Origin: UBA12481 sp012523435 | Lineage (GTDB): Bacteria; Bacteroidota; Bacteroidia; Bacteroidales; UBA12481 | Reading direction: 5' to 3' | Assembly: GCA_028686135.1 (NCBI GenBank) | Contig: JAQUCP010000009.1 | Span: 35,173 to 99,172, forward strand | Length of the DNA stretch: 64,000 bases | Part shown: piece by piece, positions 1-9,543 of the stretch | Layout of the letters: each line of letters begins with the position of its first letter | How positions within the stretch are numbered: the stretch's first letter is position 1 | Made by a program: the position numbers and the translations under genes | The notes under the pieces: model-generated | What the model saw: only the letters and a program-made list of their open reading frames with translations | What the model was told of the DNA's origin: nothing | The model's database searches: none

Positions 1-25
1 AAATGAAGTTTGGCGGAAACTATAT

Positions 26-928
26 CTAGTATTCCCAGAGACTGGTTTCAAATTGGAAGATCTGATTTTCAATACGATCTGCCTCGAGAAGTGATTCAAC
101 ACCCAGGGCGTAATCATTGATGACCCGGTTGTTGTAGATATTGCTTTCTTGGACGATAAATCCATTAAAGAACCGCTTGTAGAAGATCTCGTCGAAGGTC
201 CTTTTTTCGGAGTCGTTAATGAAATTATTAACCTCACGTTGGGCCAGGAAGGGCCTGGATTCGGGATATTTAACCCAGAACAATTTTTTACGGTTTAGAT
301 CTAAGCGATTGGTATCCCTTTCATTGAAGAAGAGGCGGATAGGGCACAGTCCAATGATTCGTACATCCATGACCGACCGTTTCCGGTCAAAGAACCAAAT
401 CTCTTTGACCAGCAGCTGCTGCACTTCATGTTTCCGGATTTCACCTTTGATCGTATCGGTTCGGGTGAAACCAGTTTCTACGTCAATCACTTCGGTAACC
501 TGATCTTTAGCGTCAAACTCTTCCAGTACCTGCTCGTAAGTGATGGTTCTTTTGAATTCGTTCAGGTCATCATCAGCGGAGTAGGCTGTCAGCTCACCCT
601 TTTGAATGGAGGTAAGTAACACATCGACAAGATTCATTTGTTCTCCGATGGGTTCGGTCGGGTAGAAAAGTGGTTGGTTGATCTTTTCGCGCAGGTCGAT
701 CAGACGCCACACAACTTTTGACCAGCTAATATCGGCTTCCCTGACGGGAGGGTAGGGAATTGGTTTTTTATCCAGCGACCGTTCCTGCTTCTCAAATACC
801 TGATCCAGACCAGACCAGGTGGCCGGGTCGGTGTTATTGGTTGTGCCCTGATCCTGGGCCGGGAGTTGGCTTCCGGCCATGATCAGCAGAGCTATTACGA
901 ATACGCCTGTTTTTTTCATTTTCTTCAT
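26..928 (-). CDS. gldN: Gliding motility / T9SS ring protein GldN (PorN)
   Basis: GldN is the periplasmic partner of GldK in the ring-shaped part of the type IX secretion system and is needed for secretion and gliding. The protein has a typical signal peptide after the chosen start (KKTGVFVIALLIMAGSQLPA, cleavage near residue 22). The body is rich in charged residues, and the pattern YPPVREADISWSKVVWR followed by LREKINQPLFYP matches the GldN family. The start is placed at 928, one base from the gldM stop; the reading frame stays open for 25 further upstream codons that run into gldM and lack signal-peptide character. About 300 aa, normal for the family. It is the last gene of porP-gldK-gldL-gldM-gldN. 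The identification rests on both sequence and gene order. Confidence 0.93.
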   Translation of the reverse strand: MKKMKKTGVFVIALLIMAGSQLPAQDQGTTNNTDPATWSGLDQVFEKQERSLDKKPIPYPPVREADISWSKVVWRLIDLREKINQPLFYPTEPIGEQMNLVDVLLTSIQKGELTAYSADDDLNEFKRTITYEQVLEEFDAKDQVTEVIDVETGFTRTDTIKGEIRKHEVQQLLVKEIWFFDRKRSVMDVRIIGLCPIRLFFNERDTNRLDLNRKKLFWVKYPESRPFLAQREVNNFINDSEKRTFDEIFYKRFFNGFIVQESNIYNNRVINDYALGVESLLEADRIENQIFQFETSLWEY

Positions 929-929
929 T

Positions 930-2504
930 CTATTGTATGGTAAACGTAATTGGCGGCAGAGTTCGTACAATTCCGTCGTCGCCTGAGGCGGTAATATCTT
1001 CAATAATGATTCTATTATTTAGAGCGGCAGAACCAATCAGCTGCTTTTGTTCGGCAGTAAATGCTGGTCCGATAGCAGTTGCATCTTTCACGAAGCCTCC
1101 AGCACCGCCACTGATGATGGTGACCTTAAAACCACGGACATTGAATTTCATGTCGAAGAGGAAATCTTCCAGTTCGGCGATCACGCCTGTTTGGATAGCC
1201 AGTTCGTTCTTTGAGATTCGGCCACCGCTTTTTCCTCCAACTTTGGCAACTGGATCGGGAACGCGGCGCAGCCGGTATCTTCGGTCGCCCATATTTTTTT
1301 TCTTTCCATCTACCTCAGCCACCACGGTCACCACGGCTTCTCCCTGGTCGGTCGTCGGATTCGCGATGAATTTTCCGGGACCGGTCATTCGCAGGTTTCC
1401 ATTGGTCATGGTTGCGGTAATCTTATTGGAAGGAACTCCCGGTACGGAAATCTCCACCGGATTATCAACTCCGCGGTAGAATACGTTCATTTTGGTGGCA
1501 GAAACAACCAGGGACGGGGGAGCCACTTCGTAGCTGTCGCTGAAATTATAGCGACGAATGGTTCCATCCGGGGCAGCATAGTTAATAAATCCGTTCCAGG
1601 TGTAAGTGCCTACCTGACTTGGAGTTGCACGATAAATGCCGCGACCGTCGCTGATCTCCAGCCGTCTTCCACCCACCATGATTTCCGGAGATAAGGTCGT
1701 ATCGAAGGCGGTCAGGAAAACATCAGCCTCATAGGTGTTCCCTTGGAAAATGACAGATGAAGAGCGTGGAATGACAACCGCCCTGAGCTGATTGAATTTG
1801 AAAGACTGTTCGTCGATTCCTTTGTACAGATAGTTCAGTATGTCGGCTTCAGAATTCCGGATATCCGACTGCATCTTTGACATCAAGGCAATAGTCCCGA
1901 TGAGGGGAAGGTATTCAAAATTGTCCTGTTCCCAGGAACGGCCTGGTTCATTGGCTGTTCCGGGAGGGTCGATGGTGGCGAGAGTTCTTTCGATAGAGTG
2001 AACCAGGACGGTATCACTAGGGTCCACCATGGAGAGGAGAAAATCACGATATTGGATGATGGAATTTTTCAGATCGCGTCCTCTCGACATGCGTTGTCCG
2101 TTGGATTCGATTTGAGCAACCAGCATCACCTGAGCTGGAACGTTTAATTCTTCCATCTTCTTGATGCTGTCGAGCCGGGCATGTTTTCCATCGGCTTCCC
2201 GAACGATATCCCATTTATACTGATTGACCTTGTCGATCAGGCCTTGTGCCATGATCCTGACAGAATCGGCTTTTTCTTTAAAGGGGCCAGCCTTGACCGG
2301 ATTGATGGCGTAGGCGTTATCAAAAGCGGCGTATGCCAGGTTGTTTTTATTGGTAAAGTCCTCAATGGTTTCGTTAAGACTCTTATCCACTTTAGCAATT
2401 ACATCCAGGGTCTCTTTTGATACATTCAGTGCCAGCAATGCTGTTAGCACCAAATACATCATGTTGATCATTTTTTGCCTGGGTGTCAGTCTTTGTTGTG
2501 CCAT
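930..2504 (-). CDS. gldM: Gliding motility / T9SS motor protein GldM (PorM)
   Basis: GldM spans the inner membrane and periplasm and, with GldL, forms the proton-driven motor of the T9SS. The 524-aa protein starts with a short cytoplasmic stretch (MAQQRLTPRQKMINMMYLVL), then one membrane helix at about residues 14-30 (TALLALNV), then a long periplasmic part. This is the known family architecture: a helical D1 domain followed by several beta domains. The second half is rich in beta-type, Gly/Pro-containing segments ending PPITFTIQ. The gene lies 25 bp downstream of gldL and 1 bp upstream of gldN, so translation is likely coupled. Length and order agree with the family. Confidence 0.95.
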   Translation of the reverse strand: MAQQRLTPRQKMINMMYLVLTALLALNVSKETLDVIAKVDKSLNETIEDFTNKNNLAYAAFDNAYAINPVKAGPFKEKADSVRIMAQGLIDKVNQYKWDIVREADGKHARLDSIKKMEELNVPAQVMLVAQIESNGQRMSRGRDLKNSIIQYRDFLLSMVDPSDTVLVHSIERTLATIDPPGTANEPGRSWEQDNFEYLPLIGTIALMSKMQSDIRNSEADILNYLYKGIDEQSFKFNQLRAVVIPRSSSVIFQGNTYEADVFLTAFDTTLSPEIMVGGRRLEISDGRGIYRATPSQVGTYTWNGFINYAAPDGTIRRYNFSDSYEVAPPSLVVSATKMNVFYRGVDNPVEISVPGVPSNKITATMTNGNLRMTGPGKFIANPTTDQGEAVVTVVAEVDGKKKNMGDRRYRLRRVPDPVAKVGGKSGGRISKNELAIQTGVIAELEDFLFDMKFNVRGFKVTIISGGAGGFVKDATAIGPAFTAEQKQLIGSAALNNRIIIEDITASGDDGIVRTLPPITFTIQ

Positions 2505-2529
2505 AATAACTGGTCAGCTATTGAGGTCG

Positions 2530-3498
2530 TTAGTCGTTTTCTCTTACATTCATGGCAGTCAGCATGTTGCCATACACTTTATTCAGGGCAGTTAATTTTT
2601 TACCCAGTCGCTCGACCTCTTCTTTATAAAGTTTCGTGTTTTCGACCGAAGCATTGAGGTTATCTACCATTTTCTCGATACCGGATGCCACCTCCTTGGT
2701 TTTCAATGAGTGAGACTCTTCGCTTTTTAGTTGGAGTTCATAAACAGTATTCAGGGAGGCGAGATTTCGATTCAGTTTTTCTAGTTGATCCGTGTAAGAT
2801 TTACTCTTCTCGGCCAGTTTGGTGTAGTCCTGGTTTACGGTTTCCAGGAGTTTGGTATAGGATGAAGTGAGTTGTTCTGAACCTTTATTCACCTGTTCGA
2901 CGAGGCGGCTGGCCGATTGGGTTACTTGTTCTGCTGTTCTGGTATAGGAATGGGTCAGGTTGGCAGCGGAACTGTTCAGTTCTTCAGTCGATCTTGAATA
3001 GGCGTTGCTGAATGAATCGAAGTTAGCGGCTGCTTTTTTGACGGCATCTGAATATTGTGATGTGGCGAGGTGAGCCTGAGAGATATCGGTCATTTTGGAG
3101 GTTGACTCGGCCAGATTTCTCATGCCATTACCCAGTTTGGAAAACAATTCGGGGGTAATTTCAGCTTTTTCGAGCATTTCGTCGAATCGGTTCAGAGCTG
3201 CGCTAGAGGTAGTGTGGACCTCCCGGGGTTTGGCCGGGGTGGTTCCTTTGCCGTTACCGTTTTTTGCGAGCTCGGGATAGACCCGGTCCCAGTCCCAATC
3301 CTGGGGCAGTGGCTCGAAAGCCGAAAAGAAGAAGATAATCGCCTCGGTACCAAGTCCGGCGATTAGAAAATAGCTTGACATTGGAAAGTGCTCAAGCTTC
3401 ATGAGTGCGCCGATCATGACCACACTGGCGCCCCAGGCGTACAGCTTAGCCATCGCATTTCTCCACCAGGATTTTTGAACAAGGTCTCTTATTGCCAT
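2530..3498 (-). CDS. gldL: Gliding motility / T9SS motor protein GldL (PorL)
   Basis: GldL is the inner-membrane stator-like subunit that couples the proton gradient to GldM. Two hydrophobic helices lie near the N-terminus (about residues 15-33, LYAWGASVVMIGALMKLEHF, and 40-60, SSYFLIAGLGTEAIIFFFSA). The conserved Glu in the second helix (GTEAIIFFF) is the residue type linked to proton transfer in this family. After LPQDWDWDRVYPEL comes a long cytoplasmic tail of about 220 residues, rich in Ser/Thr, Leu and Lys/Glu with heptad-like spacing, that reads as coiled coil. This tail is longer than in the smallest homologues but common in free-living Bacteroidota. It lies 26 bp after gldK. Confidence 0.95.
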   Translation of the reverse strand: MAIRDLVQKSWWRNAMAKLYAWGASVVMIGALMKLEHFPMSSYFLIAGLGTEAIIFFFSAFEPLPQDWDWDRVYPELAKNGNGKGTTPAKPREVHTTSSAALNRFDEMLEKAEITPELFSKLGNGMRNLAESTSKMTDISQAHLATSQYSDAVKKAAANFDSFSNAYSRSTEELNSSAANLTHSYTRTAEQVTQSASRLVEQVNKGSEQLTSSYTKLLETVNQDYTKLAEKSKSYTDQLEKLNRNLASLNTVYELQLKSEESHSLKTKEVASGIEKMVDNLNASVENTKLYKEEVERLGKKLTALNKVYGNMLTAMNVREND

Positions 3499-3524
3499 TT
3501 CTATCAGAATTGTTTGTTATTCAA

Positions 3525-4871
3525 TTAGTTACTTACTCCCAATGTGGATCGTACAGTTCGGAAACCGATATAGGGTTTAGCTGAATCCTGGTACTCATAA
3601 GTTCGGGTGCCGGACTGCAGATAAAAGGAGACATCTTTCCAGCTACCACCGCGGACCACCTTTCTTTTCATCACGGCGGGGTCGGTAGGCAGTGCATTAT
3701 GTTCGTAATTTGGGTTGAGGTCGTGGGTGAAGTCGTAGGCTGCTTCATCGTACGCTGAGCCGGTCCATTCGGCCACATTTCCGGCCATATCATAGAGGCC
3801 GAAGTCATTGGCTTCGAAAGTTCCGACAGGGCTAGTGGTAAGGAATCCTTTTTGGGTGTTGCCGTAATCGCCCCTGAATGGTTTGAAGTTAGCCAGGAAG
3901 GAGCCTTTCCCATCGCGGGTGTAAGGGCTTCCCCAGGGGTACATAGACATGTTTCGTCCGCCGCGGGCAGCATACTCAAATTCATATTCGGTTGGCAGTC
4001 GGTAATTCTGAACCAGGGCATTGGATTCATCATTCTGAATCAGATGGTTGTTCTGGAGTTCGGTTCTCCAGATACAAAAAGCTTTAGCCTGTTCCCAGGT
4101 GACGCCTACTACTGGATAATCATCGAAACCCGGATGCCAGAAGTACAATTTAGCCATCGGGTCATTAAAACTGTAGGTAAAATCGGATATCCAGCAAAGG
4201 GTATCGGGATAGATATTGATCCGGTAGGTTTTGACAAACTTCGACCGGTCTGATACCAATTCAGGGTCCTGATAGAAAGTTTGGGTTTTATCAGAATTGT
4301 GAATTGAACGCTGATAGTTCCGGGTTTCTTGTGCTGCGGCCTGATAATCGATATCTTGGTATTCGTAAATTAACTTCCTGGTATCAAGCTCTTTACGCTT
4401 AAAGAATCGTTCGTTTTCCGGTATGTAAATATCCTCAAGTGTTGAAACGACCTCTTCATCCCGGGTATCGATACGGGCTTTCCAATTGATCAGCGGAGGA
4501 TCGATAGGATTTTGGAACTCGTCTTCGGAGATAAGGTATTCATCCGGGTAAAGTTCTCCCAGTTTTTTCCTGGCCATGGAATCGATAACCCAGTGAACAA
4601 ATTGTCTGTATTCGTTATTGGTAATTTCCGTCTCATCCATCCAGAATGCACCAATGGATACCGTTCTGGGCTGAGAGTTCATGGCAAAAGATGGATCCTC
4701 GTCGTTTTGGCCGACGACGAATGAACCCATCGGGATTTTGACCATTCCGTAAGGTTCGGCTTCGAAAGCTTTGCCCCGTTTTGGAACACCAACCAATTCA
4801 CCGCCACCTTTAGAGTTGCATCCGGTTAGTGTCAAAACAGCGATTAATCCGATGAAAACAAAATTTTTCAT
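3525..4871 (-). CDS. gldK: Gliding motility lipoprotein GldK (PorK), FGE-sulfatase fold
   Basis: GldK is the outer-membrane lipoprotein that builds the periplasmic T9SS ring with GldN. The signal peptide ends in a lipobox (LTLTGC, Cys about residue 18). The body is an FGE/SUMF1-type domain: MVKIPMGSFVVGQND near the start, FWMDETEITNNEYRQFV, then PVVGVTWEQAKAFCIWR, YRLPTEYEFEYAARGG and MAGNVAEWTGSAY, ending VVRGGSWKDVSFYLQ. In this family the fold is structural and not a sulfatase-activating enzyme. The start at 4871 gives a proper signal peptide; an upstream in-frame start would add eight residues. The porP stop lies 7 bp before it, so the two are probably co-transcribed. Confidence 0.95.
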   Translation of the reverse strand: MKNFVFIGLIAVLTLTGCNSKGGGELVGVPKRGKAFEAEPYGMVKIPMGSFVVGQNDEDPSFAMNSQPRTVSIGAFWMDETEITNNEYRQFVHWVIDSMARKKLGELYPDEYLISEDEFQNPIDPPLINWKARIDTRDEEVVSTLEDIYIPENERFFKRKELDTRKLIYEYQDIDYQAAAQETRNYQRSIHNSDKTQTFYQDPELVSDRSKFVKTYRINIYPDTLCWISDFTYSFNDPMAKLYFWHPGFDDYPVVGVTWEQAKAFCIWRTELQNNHLIQNDESNALVQNYRLPTEYEFEYAARGGRNMSMYPWGSPYTRDGKGSFLANFKPFRGDYGNTQKGFLTTSPVGTFEANDFGLYDMAGNVAEWTGSAYDEAAYDFTHDLNPNYEHNALPTDPAVMKRKVVRGGSWKDVSFYLQSGTRTYEYQDSAKPYIGFRTVRSTLGVSN

Positions 4872-4878
4872 ACTCAGG

Positions 4879-5838
4879 TTATAAGAATCTAACACTTCGA
4901 TAGCGCTGGTTATACTTTTCTGTACTTACCTCGAGATTGTAACCCAGCATGAACTCTGCTGAGCCTCTGCTGTATCCGGCTATTGCCGAGGTTGTAAAGT
5001 CGTAGGCGATTCCGGCCCTAATTCCACTGGTTAATTCCAGCCCGGCCATCACCACCACTGCATCACCAAGCCTGTAAGAAACGCCGCCCCAATATTTTTT
5101 ATTGTAAATCACCAGCGTATTTATGTCGGCTTGGTAAGAAACACCATCGGATTTTACAAAAAGGGAAGGCTGTATTTCGAACAGTGGATCAGGGAGTTTG
5201 AAGACATAGCCCACTGAAGCATAGTAGTGTCTGTACATTTGTTGGAAGGCTCCATCGCCGTAATCAACTTTGGGTTGTAGCAGATGAAGGGCAGAAATTC
5301 CCGCATGAAAACGGTCAGTATTATAGAAGATCCCAGCGCCCAGATCGAATACCATGCCCGAAATCTGCTCTTCGGGAATGGCCGGATCCTGCTGATGAGA
5401 TGAGTGCAGGTCGCTGTCAGGGATGTACCATTTTGCATCCAGGGTTTTGTTGAGCAACCCCAGGTTCAAGCCAATTCCCAGATTTCCTGATCCGATCTCC
5501 ATACGATAGGCATAACTGGCCATCAGCGTGGTATTCTTCTCAAAACCAAGGCGATCGTCCATGAACAGAAATCCAACACCACTCCTGATGCCAAACGGAT
5601 TGATTGGCGCGTTGATACTCACCATCGTGGTTTGAGGGTTTCCCTCAAATCCTATCCACTGCTGGCGATTCATCATGGTGGCATTGACGAGCCCCTGACT
5701 GCCGGCAAACCCAGGGTTCACCGCCATGTGGTTAAACATATTCTGACTGAACTGCGGGTCCTGCTGGCTAAATGCCATAACAGACTGAATTGCAGCCAGT
5801 ATTGTTAGAAATATCGTCTTGTTCCGTAACCTGTTCAT
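4879..5838 (-). CDS. porP: T9SS outer-membrane protein PorP/SprF family
   Basis: PorP/SprF proteins are outer-membrane beta-barrels that anchor T9SS components or surface adhesins. A signal peptide is visible (KTIFLTILAAIQSVMAFSQ), followed by the family signature QDPQFSQNMFNHMAVNPGFAG and then QQWIGFEGNPQTT. Alternating beta strands follow to a C-terminus of RYRSVRFL. About 319 aa from the chosen start at 5838, a normal length. It is the first gene of the porP-gldKLMN order found widely in Bacteroidota. The 88 bp upstream of it, after the arginase-like gene, contain no clear TAnnTTTG promoter, so the operon may start further upstream or use a weak site. Confidence 0.92.
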   Translation of the reverse strand: MNRLRNKTIFLTILAAIQSVMAFSQQDPQFSQNMFNHMAVNPGFAGSQGLVNATMMNRQQWIGFEGNPQTTMVSINAPINPFGIRSGVGFLFMDDRLGFEKNTTLMASYAYRMEIGSGNLGIGLNLGLLNKTLDAKWYIPDSDLHSSHQQDPAIPEEQISGMVFDLGAGIFYNTDRFHAGISALHLLQPKVDYGDGAFQQMYRHYYASVGYVFKLPDPLFEIQPSLFVKSDGVSYQADINTLVIYNKKYWGGVSYRLGDAVVVMAGLELTSGIRAGIAYDFTTSAIAGYSRGSAEFMLGYNLEVSTEKYNQRYRSVRFL

Positions 5839-5926
5839 GCTGGATTTCAAGCCAGTAAAATAAAGGAAAAAATAGGTAATCACCAATAACGATTGTAGAA
5901 CGGGAGGAGGAGGCGATTATTATGAA

Positions 5927-7066
5927 TCACAGCCTGCGGTAGGTGTTGAGCCAGCGGTCGGGGATATCCCCATCACATGCAGTTTGGTAATCGCGTAGGG
6001 AACACGCAATAATTACTGATCGCTGATATTTTGGATCGGGATAAGGTACTTGCATCCACCACCGGTTCGATAGTGGGCTTTTGAAAAACACCAGCTCATG
6101 TCCGGATTGAGCCAGATTGACAGTATATTTTTGATAATCTTTAATATCGGTAAAGGGATATTCGGCTTTTCGCTGACTGACACCCTGCAGAAAAAACCAG
6201 ATCAGCTGGGCCGCTAATCCGGCAGTCTGTCCGCTGGTATCGCGTGCTGGTTCATAATCCGTCAATGCCAGCAATGTGAGCCGGTCGCTCAGTCCGGCGT
6301 ACCGGGCCAACTGACAGGCCTCTTCTCCGGTAAATCCGTTGGCTGAAGGGAAAGTGGTTCCTGGTGCTTCGGGTTGCCTGACGGAGGAGAGGGAGAAAAA
6401 CGCGATGTCGCTGTTTCGCATCACCGGCTCAGCTTCTCTGAGATCCTCTCTGAGAATGCCAAGGCGGTAATGGTCAAACAACAGCTCCCCGAGTCGATCG
6501 GTTACCAAAGGATCGTTGAGATAAGCCTGATGTCCCAGGTGACAAAAGTCGAAGAGGCGCCCTTCGGGATCAGTAACCATCTCGTTCAGATAGAGGCTTT
6601 TGTCTGAATTTTCTGGCGTCATCAAATCAATCCGGGAATCGACGACTGTGAGATTAAAGGGTACTTCCAGTCGGTTGTATGCTTTGCCAACAACTGGCAT
6701 CAGATGCATACCTGTACCCAAAAGAACCACGATTTTTCCAGCTTTTCCTAGTTCAGTGATCACATCAGCCAGTCCTGCACGCGTATCGGCTGGGGTTTTC
6801 CCTTCACGGAAATTTCCGAGATCGGCTACTAAACCTTTTGGCATCAGGGCCGAAAGGCCAAATAGGTAGGATCGGATTTGATTGGCAGCCAGTGGATTAC
6901 CAGCTCCAATGAGTACGATTTTGGCTTTGCGAAGATTGAGTGTGCTTTTCTTTGTCCGGTGGATGGCTATATTCGATCCTAGGGCGCTGGTGATCCGGTC
7001 GTCTGTGACAATCGGAATCCGCCCCGGCGGTTCAAAATAGAGAAGGATTTCGGTCGAAGAGTTCAT
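5927..7066 (-). CDS. Arginase/formiminoglutamase-fold protein with degenerate metal site
   Basis: The 379-aa protein has the outline of the ureohydrolase (arginase/agmatinase/formiminoglutamase) superfamily: a nucleotide-like beta-alpha-beta start (IVLIGAGNP), then VVLLGTGMHLMP where arginases have GGDHS, then NLTVVDSRIDL where they have the D-A-H-x-D metal motif, and DIAFFSLSSVRQPEAPG where they have S-x-D-x-D. The His of motif 1 and the outer Asp residues of motif 2 remain, but the motif 2 His is Arg and both motif 3 Asp are gone. A two-manganese centre is therefore unlikely, and I do not assign an enzyme activity. The gene begins 3 bp after topA on the same strand, which suggests co-transcription. 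Databases often call such proteins formimidoylglutamase; the residues seen do not support that. Confidence 0.75.
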   Translation of the reverse strand: MNSSTEILLYFEPPGRIPIVTDDRITSALGSNIAIHRTKKSTLNLRKAKIVLIGAGNPLAANQIRSYLFGLSALMPKGLVADLGNFREGKTPADTRAGLADVITELGKAGKIVVLLGTGMHLMPVVGKAYNRLEVPFNLTVVDSRIDLMTPENSDKSLYLNEMVTDPEGRLFDFCHLGHQAYLNDPLVTDRLGELLFDHYRLGILREDLREAEPVMRNSDIAFFSLSSVRQPEAPGTTFPSANGFTGEEACQLARYAGLSDRLTLLALTDYEPARDTSGQTAGLAAQLIWFFLQGVSQRKAEYPFTDIKDYQKYTVNLAQSGHELVFFKSPLSNRWWMQVPYPDPKYQRSVIIACSLRDYQTACDGDIPDRWLNTYRRL

Positions 7067-7069
7067 GTG

Positions 7070-9379
7070 CTACTTCTTCTTGCTGTGATTTCCTTCCTCG
7101 ATGATCTTCAGACAATCTTCCAGTGTCAGCGCTGCGGGGTCTTGCTTTTTGGAGATCTTGTAGTTTTTCTTTTTATAGGAGATATAAGGGCCAAAGCGTC
7201 CATTGAGCACTTTGAGATCAGGTTCTTCAACAAATTCTCGTATGATTCGTTGTGAGTCGGCCAACCGCTTTTCCCGGATAATCTCTTCGGCACGCTCCAG
7301 ATTGACAGTCATGGGATCATCAACGCCTTTTTTCAGGGAATAGAATGCGCTCTTATGCCTGATATAGGGTCCGAATCGGCCAATTCCCACGGTGACTTCA
7401 GCATCCTCAAATTTTCCAATCTTTCGTGGCAAATCGAAGAGTTTAAGGGCTTCCTCCAGGGTGATGGTTTCGAGAAACTGTCCTTTGGCCAACCGAGCAA
7501 AGCGGGGCTTCACATCTTCGTGGGCAGTTCCAATCTGAGCCATCGGTCCGTAACGGCCGATTTTTACTATCACCGGCTCCCCCGATGCAGGATCAGTGCC
7601 CAAAAGACGTTCACCAGTGCTACGTGCACTTGTTTTGGTGGTTTTATCGACCTGTTCGTGAAAAGGTTTGTAAAACCGGTCGATCATCTCCTGCCAGATC
7701 AACTGACCCTCAGCAATTTCGTCAAACTCCTGCTCAACACTAGCAGTGAAGTTGTAATCCAGGATATTCGCAAAATGCTCGGTCAAAAAATCGTTGACTA
7801 CGATTCCAATATCAGTGGGGAAGAGCTTGGATTTTTCAAACCCTGATTTCTCACTTTTCTGGATGCTTGTGATCTCTCCCTTTTCCAGAACCAGGCCGTC
7901 GAGTTGCCGGACGATGCCCGGGCGGTCCTCTTTAATGACATAATCTCTCGATTGGATGGTTGAGATGGTGGGGGCATAGGTGGAAGGGCGACCGATACCC
8001 ATCTCCTCCAGCTTCTTCACCAGAGAAGCTTCTGTATAGCGATAGGGAGCATGCGGATACCGTTGAATGGCTTCCATCTGCTTAAGCGTCAGTTGTTGAT
8101 CCTGCTGGAGCGGAGGAATCAGACTGCTGCCGCTCTCTCCGTTCTCGTCGTCGGTGCTCTCACGATAGACCCGCATGAACCCGTCGAAGATCATCACTTC
8201 TCCAGTGGCTACCAACAATTCCTTGCGCCCAGATATCCGGATATTTACTGTCGTTTTTTCCATTAGAGCTTCGCTCATCTGGGAAGCCACCGTTCGTTTC
8301 CAAATCAGCTCGTACAGCTTCTTCTCGTTGGCGGTCCCGGCGACAGCTTTCTGATTAATATAAGTGGGGCGAATCGCTTCGTGTGCTTCCTGTGCTCCTT
8401 TGGTTTTTGTTTTGAATTGTCTAATTTTCAGGTACTTATCGCCAAATTCTTCGAGGATGGTCTCTTTTGCTGTCCCGATAGCCAGGTTTGACAGGTTGAC
8501 TGAGTCGGTACGCATATACGTGATTTTCCCGGCTTCGTAAAGCTTTTGCGCCAGTGTCATCGTCTGCGATACCGAAAAGCCGAACTTCCGGCTGGCCTCC
8601 TGTTGTAAGGTTGAGGTGGTAAAGGGTGGCGCGGGTGACTTTTTAAAAGGCTTTGTTTCAACAGCATCTACTGTGAAGGAAGCGGACCGGCAGCTTTCCA
8701 GGAATTCGGATACCTCATCGCGGGTTTTGAACTTCCGGTTTAGCTCAGCTTTCAGTTCAGTTAGATTGCCATCCTGGCCGGTTAGTGGGAATAGGGCAGT
8801 TATCCGGTAGTACGGAACAGCTGTGAAATTCATGATCTCCCGTTCACGTTCTACCAGGAGTCGTACAGCGACGCTTTGAACACGACCTGCTGACAGGGAA
8901 GGACGGATCTTTTTCCAGAGTATAGGGCTTAACTCAAACCCAACCAAGCGGTCGAGTACCCGCCTGGCCTGTTGTGCATCCACGAGATTATTATCGATGG
9001 TGCGAGGATTGTCAATGGCTTTGAGGATTGCCTCTTTGGTGATTTCATGGAACACAATCCGCCGGGTTTTCTCATGCGGTAAGTTCAGAGTTTCTGATAA
9101 ATGCCAGGCGATGGCTTCTCCCTCGCGGTCCTCATCAGATGCCAGCCAGACCCACTTGGCTTCCTGTGCAAGCTTCTTTAACTCACTGACAACCTTCTTT
9201 TTATCTGGTGAAATAATATACTGGGGCTCGTAGTTCTTATCCAGCTTGATTCCATACTCCTTTTTTGACAAGTCACGGATGTGACCAAAACTAGATTTGA
9301 CTATGAAGTCTTTTCCCAGAAACTTCTCAATCGTCTTAGCTTTAGCGGGTGATTCTACAATAACAAGATTTTCAGCCAT
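7070..9379 (-). CDS. topA: DNA topoisomerase I
   Basis: Type IA topoisomerase that relaxes negatively supercoiled DNA. The TOPRIM domain opens the protein (LVIVESPAKAKTIEKFLG, then WLASDEDREGEAIAWHL with the metal-binding D-x-D-x-E). The active-site tyrosine lies in ITYMRTDSVNLS at about residue 280. The C-terminus carries repeated topoisomerase C-domains (GRYGPMAQIG, GRFGPYIRHK, GRFGPYISYK) with no cysteine zinc ribbons, as in other Bacteroidota. The start at 9379 (MAENLVIVES) gives 769 aa; 43 further upstream in-frame codons are low quality and overlap the likely promoter. It is followed at 3 bp by the arginase-fold gene. Confidence 0.97.
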   Translation of the reverse strand: MAENLVIVESPAKAKTIEKFLGKDFIVKSSFGHIRDLSKKEYGIKLDKNYEPQYIISPDKKKVVSELKKLAQEAKWVWLASDEDREGEAIAWHLSETLNLPHEKTRRIVFHEITKEAILKAIDNPRTIDNNLVDAQQARRVLDRLVGFELSPILWKKIRPSLSAGRVQSVAVRLLVEREREIMNFTAVPYYRITALFPLTGQDGNLTELKAELNRKFKTRDEVSEFLESCRSASFTVDAVETKPFKKSPAPPFTTSTLQQEASRKFGFSVSQTMTLAQKLYEAGKITYMRTDSVNLSNLAIGTAKETILEEFGDKYLKIRQFKTKTKGAQEAHEAIRPTYINQKAVAGTANEKKLYELIWKRTVASQMSEALMEKTTVNIRISGRKELLVATGEVMIFDGFMRVYRESTDDENGESGSSLIPPLQQDQQLTLKQMEAIQRYPHAPYRYTEASLVKKLEEMGIGRPSTYAPTISTIQSRDYVIKEDRPGIVRQLDGLVLEKGEITSIQKSEKSGFEKSKLFPTDIGIVVNDFLTEHFANILDYNFTASVEQEFDEIAEGQLIWQEMIDRFYKPFHEQVDKTTKTSARSTGERLLGTDPASGEPVIVKIGRYGPMAQIGTAHEDVKPRFARLAKGQFLETITLEEALKLFDLPRKIGKFEDAEVTVGIGRFGPYIRHKSAFYSLKKGVDDPMTVNLERAEEIIREKRLADSQRIIREFVEEPDLKVLNGRFGPYISYKKKNYKISKKQDPAALTLEDCLKIIEEGNHSKKK

Positions 9380-9405
9380 ATTGAGAGGGCGTTTGAAAAT
9401 TGGTG

Positions 9406-9437
9406 CAAAGATGCAATAAATTTTGTAAACAGGGCAA
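9406..9437 (-). promoter_or_regulatory. Possible Bacteroidota-type promoter for topA
   Basis: On the minus strand a TTG (9437-9435) is followed after 21 nt by CATCTTTG (9413-9406), one base off the TAnnTTTG consensus of the Bacteroidota housekeeping sigma factor. It sits about 27 bp before the topA start codon. This is inference from spacing and consensus only. Confidence 0.4.
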
Positions 9438-9543
9438 AAGAGGCAATCTGCCGTACCCCGCGTTTCATCTCGTCCCGATCCTTTGTACAGCCTGCCCCTG
9501 TGCCCCATAATTTATTACCTTTGCCCACGTTAGCTATTATGTT

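Noticed and set aside
3671..4253. Frames of 120 and 133 codons overlapping gldK
   Set aside because: They are on other frames of a well-supported gene and resemble no family.
5927..7066. Formiminoglutamase enzyme call
   Set aside because: The metal ligands of motifs 2 and 3 are largely missing, so only the fold is claimed.
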